Source of the DNA: an uncultured Lachnospiraceae bacterium
GTDB lineage: Bacteria > Bacillota > Clostridia > Lachnospirales > Lachnospiraceae
Length of the DNA: 8,567 nt
Assembly: GCA_902764045.1 (NCBI GenBank)
Contig: CACWUI010000103.1
Span: forward strand, 1 to 8,567
Reading direction: 5' to 3'
The translations under genes and the position numbers were made by a program. Below the pieces are notes generated by a model, which was not told where the DNA came from, did no database searches, and saw only the letters and a program-made list of their open reading frames with translations. Below, in pieces: positions 1 through 5,581 of the stretch (within the stretch, counting starts at the first letter, position 1; each line of letters opens with the position of its first letter).

Positions 1-2672
1 GGGTCCGAATAAGGCGCATATGACACATATGTGGCATTATCCGGCTCAAGCACGCTGGGCTGTGAGGTTCCGGTCTTGCATGCTATACCGTAATCCTTTA
101 TTTCATTCATGGCAGGATAAGTGGGTGTGGCCATGCGCATACCTGTCTTGACCGTATTCCATGTGCTTTGGTCTATATCACTCATATTCTCTGCCACAAC
201 GGGCTTTGATTCATAGGTAGAGTTTCCGTCACGGTCCGCCACCTTCAGGATAAGATTGCTGTTGTAGCACACACCGTCCGTGACTATGGTGGTCACATAT
301 CTTGCGATATTTATGCAGCTGTAGGAAGCAGTTCCCTGTCCTATGGCTGATGCAATTGCGCTGGTATCGGAGGGACGGGGTTCCGCCTCTTCTATCTCCA
401 CGCCGGATTTGGTGGCAAGACCGAGACGCTGTGCATACAATCTCAGCATATCCGTGCCGTACTCGCTGTCATAACTGTCACTTTTTCCCGAGGCTATCCT
501 TGCACCCATGGTGTAAAAATATACGTTACACGAATCCCTGATGGCTCCGGTCATTGTTTCATATCCGTGACCGTCGGGATAAACCCAGCATTTGGGGCTG
601 GGATGGATATCGGTATAAAGACCGCTGCAGCTTACACCCGTGCCCTCAGATGCAATACCCATATCGAGAGCCGTAATGGCCGTACAGAGCTTAAATATGG
701 AACCCGGCGCACATTTAGCCTGGGTCGCCCAGTTATACATTGGTCTGGATGAATTGTACTGGAGTCTTGTGTAATAACGGGTGTCCATGTTTCCGGAAAT
801 CCTGTTGTTGTCATAACCGGGATATGAGACCATGGCAAGGAGCTGTCCCGTATCCGGATCCGTAATTATGGCCCCGCCCGAACTGGGCTGAAGTCCCAGC
901 TCACCGGGAGTAAGTTCTTTTGTCCTTAAGGCCCTGTAAATATATTCTCTTGCGGATATGACTCCGGCCTGAAGGTTCTCGTACAACTCGCCTTCTTTTT
1001 TCAGATACCCCTGGTCATACATAAGCATGCACATTTCCTGACCTTTAATATCTCCCTCCTCGATCAGGGTATAGTACACATCCAGCATGAAATATCTGTC
1101 CTTATCAAGATTCTCAGCCAGATATGACACAATGGCTTTGTAGATATCATCAAGATCACTGTATTCGGATGTGCCCAGGTTAGCGGTGTTTATCCATCCC
1201 TTTTCTATGGCATGTTCTATAAGTTGTCTGAAGCTTAAGTCCTCCTCCTCATTCCATCTTACAAGTATCTCATCCTCAGGATCTGCGGCATCGGTATCAT
1301 ATACATCATTCTCTTTTAGATAACTTAAAGCCCTTGAAACATAACTCTGCCCGGCATCACTCAACTCTCCGAAGGCCGTGCCGCTTCCGCTCATTTCCCC
1401 AACAAGCCACTTCAGTTCCTCGTCTTTTTTCTTTTTAAAAATATCACTGACCTTTTTTTCAAGCTCGGTGGCAGGGTTGTTCAGAGAGTTTAAAGACACA
1501 AGATCATTTTTTATAAGGGCGTGATAAACCTCGGGCATCCTGATATAGATCTCATTTATGGAGCCGTCGGAATTAAAGGAATACTTGGCGTTGCCTTCGG
1601 TAAAATGCTCGATAATGATATCTGTTATCTTATCTTCAAGGATATCGTATAGCTTTTTTTGGAGTTCCGTGTCAATGGTAAGATATACGTCCTTTCCCGC
1701 CACCGCTTTTGTCTCACTGATAACCTCAGTGATACGTCCTACGGTATCAAGATAAACAACCCTCTCTCCCTTGTTTCCGGCAAGTTCGTTTTCAAAGGCT
1801 TCCTCCACACCGTTTTTTCCCACCACGTCGTTTCTATCGTATTTTTTCTCGGAATATTCCGCATCCAGCTCGTCCAACTGCTCCGGGCTTATGGTTCCCG
1901 TATAGCCGATGATGGCAGAGAAATACTTTGGTTCATTGTATCTTCGCACATACTTTTCATCCACGGTTATCCCCACGATCTCATCGCTTGCTTCAAGGAT
2001 AGCAGACATGGTTTCATTGGAGACCTCGTTTGCAATGGTAAAGCTCATGTATCTTGAATAGGAATTGGCCGTCATATTCACTCTCAGATACAAAAGCTCT
2101 ATAAGGTCGTCTTTTGACACACCCTCTTCTTCTATCTGATAATTTTCAAGCAAAAAGGCGGCAAGCTCCGGGGCAGTTGTCGATCTTTGCTCCTCAGTCA
2201 GCTCGTCAATGGTAGCCACGCCGAAGCAGTCCCTTAAGAAGCCCGGAAGAGCGCTTTCAGATACAGTATAAAACCAGCCGCTGGTATCGTTGTGATCAAG
2301 ACCGAAATCACAATAATAGTCATCACCGTTTTTCCGGATAAGTTCCAGCGTCTTTAAGATAGACCTGTTTATGGTCTGGTTCTTTTCTTTTTTTGTGGAA
2401 TAAGATCCGCTGTCGCTGATGTTTACGGCGTAGACAAGCTCATCATAAGCCAGTACATTTCCGTTCCTGTCCAGTATCCTTCCTCTTGACCCCGGCACCG
2501 ACATGGTCTTTTCGATAGCCACCTTTAAGCCCTCACTGTACTCCGATCCCTTAATGATCTGAAGTCTGAAGACATGGGTAATGATTATGGAAAAGAGAAC
2601 CCCGAAGGCAATACAGATCCACAGTATCCTGAACTTAAAAATATATGCGATCCGCTCAAAGAATTGTTTCAT
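1..2672 (-). CDS. mrdA: Penicillin-binding protein 2, class B peptidoglycan transpeptidase (3' end missing)
   Basis: The frame is open from ATG at 2672 to the left edge, giving about 890 residues with the C-terminus missing. PBP2 cross-links peptidoglycan during lateral-wall growth, outside the membrane and with the elongasome. A short cytoplasmic N-terminus is followed by one membrane segment (about residues 15-34), then RGRILDRNG (63-71) opening the pedestal/dimerisation domain. The TIDTELQ segment begins at residue 332. The transpeptidase motifs are intact: SIFK with catalytic Ser658 and Lys661, SCN at 714-716 and KTGT at 866-869. Between TID (332) and TDPDTG (604) lie about 270 residues, where E. 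coli PBP2 has only a few dozen, so there is a large acidic, helical-looking insertion. The start is fixed by AAGGTGAAGGA a few bases upstream, within mreD, whose end it overlaps by 17 bp, suggesting translational coupling. The cluster position favours PBP2 over a septal PBP3 or SpoVD. I saw no frameshift. Confidence 0.95.
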   Translation of the reverse strand, partial: MKQFFERIAYIFKFRILWICIAFGVLFSIIITHVFRLQIIKGSEYSEGLKVAIEKTMSVPGSRGRILDRNGNVLAYDELVYAVNISDSGSYSTKKEKNQTINRSILKTLELIRKNGDDYYCDFGLDHNDTSGWFYTVSESALPGFLRDCFGVATIDELTEEQRSTTAPELAAFLLENYQIEEEGVSKDDLIELLYLRVNMTANSYSRYMSFTIANEVSNETMSAILEASDEIVGITVDEKYVRRYNEPKYFSAIIGYTGTISPEQLDELDAEYSEKKYDRNDVVGKNGVEEAFENELAGNKGERVVYLDTVGRITEVISETKAVAGKDVYLTIDTELQKKLYDILEDKITDIIIEHFTEGNAKYSFNSDGSINEIYIRMPEVYHALIKNDLVSLNSLNNPATELEKKVSDIFKKKKDEELKWLVGEMSGSGTAFGELSDAGQSYVSRALSYLKENDVYDTDAADPEDEILVRWNEEEDLSFRQLIEHAIEKGWINTANLGTSEYSDLDDIYKAIVSYLAENLDKDRYFMLDVYYTLIEEGDIKGQEMCMLMYDQGYLKKEGELYENLQAGVISAREYIYRALRTKELTPGELGLQPSSGGAIITDPDTGQLLAMVSYPGYDNNRISGNMDTRYYTRLQYNSSRPMYNWATQAKCAPGSIFKLCTAITALDMGIASEGTGVSCSGLYTDIHPSPKCWVYPDGHGYETMTGAIRDSCNVYFYTMGARIASGKSDSYDSEYGTDMLRLYAQRLGLATKSGVEIEEAEPRPSDTSAIASAIGQGTASYSCINIARYVTTIVTDGVCYNSNLILKVADRDGNSTYESKPVVAENMSDIDQSTWNTVKTGMRMATPTYPAMNEIKDYGIACKTGTSQPSVLEPDNATYVSYAPYSD

Positions 2673-3183
2673 CTATATCCTTCACCTTTCTTTTGCGGCT
2701 GTCCAAAACCTTATTCAGCAAATGCAGAGGCTTATACAAAATAAGCATCGCGATCACCGTATAAACTATCTCAGGGATGATAACCCTTGTCATAAAGTAG
2801 GAAAGAATCAGTCTGTTCTGTAAAAGGAAGTTTCCGATAAATACAAAGAATTCATAAAACAGCACTGCACCGGCCGTCAGAAAGATCGGTATAACAAAAT
2901 TCCCCTCTTCGTATCTGTTGGAAAGCATACCGCTGAAAAACCCGATAAGGGTAAACATAAGAGCGGTAAATCCCAAAAGGTCCGTAAAGAACAGATCATA
3001 CATGATGCCTGCACAAAAGCCCGTGTACATACCTTCCTTACTGCCGTTAAAATACCCGAACAAAACAGGCAGGATGATCATAAGATTGGGCGCAACACCG
3101 CCTATGGCAATGACCCTGCAAAGAGATACCTGCAGAAGATAAAAAAGTATTATAAGACCAAGCTCACACAGTTTTCTCTTCAT
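2656..3183 (-). CDS. mreD: Rod shape-determining protein MreD
   Basis: This 175-residue, very hydrophobic protein has about five to six predicted membrane segments (roughly residues 8-25, 32-48, 53-68, 70-88, 97-116 and 132-150) and a short charged C-terminal tail (about 155-175). The family hallmark region is readable: APNLMIILPVLFGYFNGSKE (31-50), followed by GMYTGFCAGIMYDLF, resembling the MreD core of a polar N-terminal loop and a glycine-rich helix ending near an Asp. MreD is an integral-membrane partner of MreC and PBP2 in the elongasome; its biochemical activity is not known. It starts 20 bp after the mreC stop, with an AGGTG ribosome site 8 nt before ATG, and its last codons contain the ribosome site and start of the PBP2 gene. 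Identification rests on topology, a few conserved residues and strong gene context. Confidence 0.93.
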   Translation of the reverse strand: MKRKLCELGLIILFYLLQVSLCRVIAIGGVAPNLMIILPVLFGYFNGSKEGMYTGFCAGIMYDLFFTDLLGFTALMFTLIGFFSGMLSNRYEEGNFVIPIFLTAGAVLFYEFFVFIGNFLLQNRLILSYFMTRVIIPEIVYTVIAMLILYKPLHLLNKVLDSRKRKVKDIDETIL

Positions 3184-3203
3184 AAATACAACACCTGTTA
3201 CTT

Positions 3204-4052
3204 TTATTCCGTTACCTGTTTCTTTTGGGTGATTACCAGCACATTTTGCAGATGGTCAAAATCCACTGCCGGAACAAGATAACCGGACTTAGTCATTCCG
3301 GTCTCATCCTCCGTGATCTCTCCTGCAAATCCGATAAGGATCCCCGGGAGATACTTGCTGCTTATGTTTGATGTAACGATCTTGTCCCCGTCCTTTACTC
3401 CGGCATCCGCTTTCATCCTCTCAAGACGGATCTTTCCGCTGTCAAGCAGGGATATATCCCCTTTTACCGTGCACTGGTCCTTTGTAGACTCGTCCATGGC
3501 AGTCACATATGAATTATCCGAAACCACGGTCATTACTTTGGAATAATTCCCGTGCACCTCCGTGATTATCCCCACCAGTCCGTCAGCGGAAATAACGTTC
3601 ATCTCCTCTTCCATACCGTCATTGCTGCCTTTGTCTATGATAAAGGACTCGTTCCAGTTCTGGGATGAAATGCCGATAATGGTAGCTCCTACCTTGGGGT
3701 AATCCGCAAGGCTTTTGTCCATATCATAGAGTTTCTTAAGATCATCCAGTTCTTTATTGTCGGTCTTAAGCTGCTGGTTCCGGGCTTCCAGATCAGCTAT
3801 TTTTTCTTCCAGCTCCGATGTATAAGATTGCAGTTCTTCTATGGTCTTTCTTTTTTCTTCTCCTTTTACCACTCCGATGCCCAGGCCGTTCACACCGCGC
3901 TGCAACGGCACCACAACAAATGATACCGCTTCACGAAGAGGCGATACCAGCTTATCCGAAAAAAATGAAACCGCAATAAGGGCAGCGCAAAATATTGAAA
4001 TTATAGCCAGGATCTTAGCCGGCGTAAAAAAATTTTTGATCTTATTGTTCAT
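3204..4052 (-). CDS. mreC: Rod shape-determining protein MreC
   Basis: This 282-residue protein has the normal MreC length and plan. It has a short basic cytoplasmic N-terminus, one membrane helix (about residues 13-31), a periplasm-facing coiled coil (about 64-108, rich in Glu, Lys and Leu) and a C-terminal beta-rich domain (about 118-278). The MreC signature is clear: IIGISSQNWNESFIIDKGSNDG (125-146), then GLVGIITEV (158-166). MreC scaffolds the elongasome, linking PBP2 to MreB and MreD. The gene starts 19 bp after the mreB-like stop. Its ribosome site is poor: the best candidate, AGGG, sits about 11 nt before ATG, so translation may depend on coupling to the upstream gene. No earlier in-frame start looks better, and the MNNKIKNFF start leaves the usual short tail before the membrane helix. 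Confidence 0.96.
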   Translation of the reverse strand: MNNKIKNFFTPAKILAIISIFCAALIAVSFFSDKLVSPLREAVSFVVVPLQRGVNGLGIGVVKGEEKRKTIEELQSYTSELEEKIADLEARNQQLKTDNKELDDLKKLYDMDKSLADYPKVGATIIGISSQNWNESFIIDKGSNDGMEEEMNVISADGLVGIITEVHGNYSKVMTVVSDNSYVTAMDESTKDQCTVKGDISLLDSGKIRLERMKADAGVKDGDKIVTSNISSKYLPGILIGFAGEITEDETGMTKSGYLVPAVDFDHLQNVLVITQKKQVTE

Positions 4053-4071
4053 TTAAAAGTAAGCCCTGATT

Positions 4072-4986
4072 TTACTCAAATAGTCTGTCATCCGGCACAT
4101 ATGCCAGTTCGCTCATCCTGCTGTCAGCCATTATCCTCATGAGACCTCTGATAATGCTCTCCTGGGGCGTATGCACCACCTTAACAGTAACATTCAGACT
4201 GCGCCTGAACATCTCATCGATGTTCTTTATACCGGAGGTTCCGCCTGTCATAAAAATACCGTTTTTGATGATATCCACCGAAAGTTCCGGGGGAGTATGT
4301 TCTAATATAGCCCTTACCTCCTCCACTATGGCCTTCAGAGGATCCTTTATGGAATCATTGATGATCTCGTCAGAGATCTGACAGCTTACGGGAAGCCCGG
4401 AAAGCACATTTCTTCCGAATCCCGTCATAGATCTGGAGTTAAAATTGCTTCCCGCACAGGCAAGACCGATCTTTAATCTTTCAGCGGTCTTATTGCCGAT
4501 CACAAGATTGTACTCGTTTCTTACGGCATAGATAATGTTCTCATCCAGCTTGTTCCCGCCGATCTTTACAGACCTGCTGTTTACGATACCACCCATGGAA
4601 AGAACGGATATCTCGCAGGTCTCCGCGCCTATATCCACCATCATGATGCCCTTTGCATTTAAGATATCTATGCCTGCCCCCACGGCATCAGCCACGATAA
4701 AAAAATCGCTGACCCCCATGGGCTTTTTGCCGCCGTTTATCTTCTGCCAGAACTTGGAAAGAAGTATCTGCATATTATAAATATCGGCTATAACACCGCT
4801 TTTTACGGGAAAGGACACGTCAATGTTTTCCGGAACTTTCTCGTACATGTCGTAGGCATCGTCTCCGATCCCCACCACTTCCTTCCTTGTAACGGCTATC
4901 ATGTTTTTTTCATTTAAGACCTTGTCCCGGACGCACATTTTAAAATTGCTGCTTCCGATATCAAGACCGTATCTGTTTTGTGACAT
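4072..4986 (-). CDS. mreB: Divergent MreB-family actin-like protein, internally shortened
   Basis: I place the start at ATG 4986 (304 residues), preceded by AAGGGG 6 nt upstream; the conserved fold begins at once with YGLDIGSSN. MreB-family matches follow: PVKSGVIAD (60-68), MVDIGAETCEISVLSMGGIV (116-135), YNLVIGNKTAERLKIG (159-174), GLPVSCQIS, then IVEEVRAILEHTPPELSVDI and MTGGTSG (246-252). MreB polymerises under the membrane and guides wall synthesis. It is shorter than the roughly 335-345 residues typical of MreB. The segment that normally holds the CVPSG strand, the following helix and the catalytic EEP motif is reduced to about residues 90-100 (VSDFFIVAD), before GAGIDI. Phosphate loop 2 reads GAET rather than GGGT. 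ATP turnover is therefore doubtful. It occupies the mreB slot of the operon, so it is either a paralogue with a scaffold role or a fast-diverging MreB. The frame is intact, arguing against a pseudogene. Confidence 0.85.
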   Translation of the reverse strand: MSQNRYGLDIGSSNFKMCVRDKVLNEKNMIAVTRKEVVGIGDDAYDMYEKVPENIDVSFPVKSGVIADIYNMQILLSKFWQKINGGKKPMGVSDFFIVADAVGAGIDILNAKGIMMVDIGAETCEISVLSMGGIVNSRSVKIGGNKLDENIIYAVRNEYNLVIGNKTAERLKIGLACAGSNFNSRSMTGFGRNVLSGLPVSCQISDEIINDSIKDPLKAIVEEVRAILEHTPPELSVDIIKNGIFMTGGTSGIKNIDEMFRRSLNVTVKVVHTPQESIIRGLMRIMADSRMSELAYVPDDRLFE

Positions 4987-4992
4987 AACCGT

Positions 4993-5040
4993 CCCCTTGT
5001 AAAAAATGCATTTTTTGGGGGAAAACACCATGTTTCCCCG
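4993..5040 (-). promoter_or_regulatory. Structured leader of the mre operon with competing GGGG/CCCC pairings
   Basis: Read on the minus strand, the leader has GGGGAAA (5039-5033) that can pair with TTTCCCC (5023-5017) around a loop of about 9 nt. A perfect 16-nt palindrome, AAAAAATGCATTTTTT (5016-5001), comes next, then the ribosome site AAGGGG (4998-4993). The central C run could pair either with the upstream G run or with the ribosome-site G run. A second in-frame ATG at 5031 sits in the hairpin loop. The sequence pairing is seen directly; a regulatory role is inference. Confidence 0.35.
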
Positions 5041-5050
5041 AAAAAAGTTT

Positions 5051-5066
5051 GCCCTGTATTATAACA
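5051..5066 (-). promoter_or_regulatory. Extended -10 promoter for the mreB-like/mreC/mreD/mrdA operon
   Basis: On the minus strand, TGTTATAAT (5066-5058) is a perfect extended -10 element (TG, one base, TATAAT) for a sigma-A type polymerase. No good TTGACA-like -35 is seen 16-18 bp upstream, which is acceptable for an extended -10 promoter. Transcription would start near 5051, leaving a leader of about 65 nt before ATG 4986. No other strong promoter was found between the genes of this operon, where the gaps are 19-20 bp or overlaps. Confidence 0.65.
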
Positions 5067-5092
5067 CATACCGGGCTCTAATTCTATAAATA

Positions 5093-5101
5093 TGGTAAAA
5101 T
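5093..5101 (+). promoter_or_regulatory. Possible extended -10 promoter for the DUF3783 gene
   Basis: On the plus strand, TGGTAAAAT (5093-5101) fits TG-n-TANAAT and lies about 44 bp before ATG 5145. No convincing -35 hexamer is seen. An A-rich stretch (about 5100-5128) and the ribosome site AGGGGA follow. It would transcribe away from the minus-strand promoter at 5058-5066, making this a divergent promoter region. Confidence 0.35.
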
Positions 5102-5144
5102 GAAGTTGTAAAAAAAAACTTAAATAATCAGGGGAATACCACAT

Positions 5145-5573
5145 ATGAAAGAATTGCTTCTTATCGGATTTGATGACTTTGCCGGAAACGCAACTGCGAT
5201 CAACATAGCAAACAATACAAAAGCTTTAAATGTTAACGTAAAAATAATTCCAAAATACGAATATAATAAGCCCGTAGGTTCTTTTTTAGACGACCGGGAA
5301 TTTCCTGCCGGTCATTTTCTTATCGACAAGATCAAACTTCTTACTGAAGAAGCTCAAAAAAAGGGACCCTACACAGGTCCCGGACTTGATGATAAATACA
5401 TAATCATATGCAACTTCGATCGAAATGAATTGGACAGTATTATAAAAACCCTGTCCGAAAGCGGTGTTACAAAGGATCATATAAAAGCGGTCCTCACACC
5501 CGTAAATTCCTGTTTTTCCGTTTCGGAACTGGCCGCGGAACTCTCAAAGGAGCACAAAGCAACAAGAAATTAG
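5145..5573 (+). CDS. DUF3783 domain-containing small protein of unknown function
   Basis: This 142-residue soluble protein is the only plus-strand gene in the window. The second half (about residues 84-137: YIIICNFDRNELDSII, IKAVLTPVNS, SVSELAAELSKEH) resembles the DUF3783 family pattern: a strand, a helix with an F/L-D-x-x-L-D-like start, a K-A-x-L-T-P-x-N strand end, and a closing helix ending in L-x-x-E. The first half (MKELLLIGFDD and a Lys/Asn-rich stretch) is not recognised. No signal peptide, membrane segment or catalytic motif is evident, and I do not assign a function. ATG 5145 is supported by AGGGGA about 8 nt upstream and by the hydrophobic first strand. It diverges from the mre operon and converges on ftsY with only 8 bp between stops, so it is probably a single-gene transcript. 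The family call is from memory of the motif. Confidence 0.75.
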   Translation: MKELLLIGFDDFAGNATAINIANNTKALNVNVKIIPKYEYNKPVGSFLDDREFPAGHFLIDKIKLLTEEAQKKGPYTGPGLDDKYIIICNFDRNELDSIIKTLSESGVTKDHIKAVLTPVNSCFSVSELAAELSKEHKATRN

Positions 5574-5581
5574 TACTCTGC

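Noticed and set aside
1659..2057. Plus-strand open frame of 132 codons opposite the PBP2 gene
   Set aside because: The minus-strand frame carries the conserved PBP2 pedestal domain over this stretch. The plus-strand product has no family features.
1..2672. Possible frameshift or broken gene, because the PBP2 frame is so long and has a large middle segment
   Set aside because: I translated through the frame: it is continuous, and SxxK, SxN and KTG all lie in the same frame. The length comes from an in-frame insertion and the window edge.
4072..4986. Pseudogene or plasmid ParM-like segregation actin
   Set aside because: There is no stop or frameshift, the MreB-specific segments (YNLVIGNKTAE, TPPEL) are present, and the gene leads an mreC-mreD-PBP2 operon. 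No ParR-like gene or centromere repeats are nearby.
5001..5016. The 16-nt A/T palindrome as a transcription terminator
   Set aside because: The stem has only A-T pairs apart from the central bases and lies just upstream of the ribosome site. Terminating there would block the operon, so it is treated only as part of the leader.
4987..5031. Upstream in-frame ATG at 5031 as the start of the mreB-like gene (15 extra residues)
   Set aside because: The added residues do not resemble an MreB N-terminus, the upstream G run is too close to the ATG, and ATG 4986 has a well-spaced AAGGGG directly before the conserved YGLDIG. It is kept only as a possible regulatory start.
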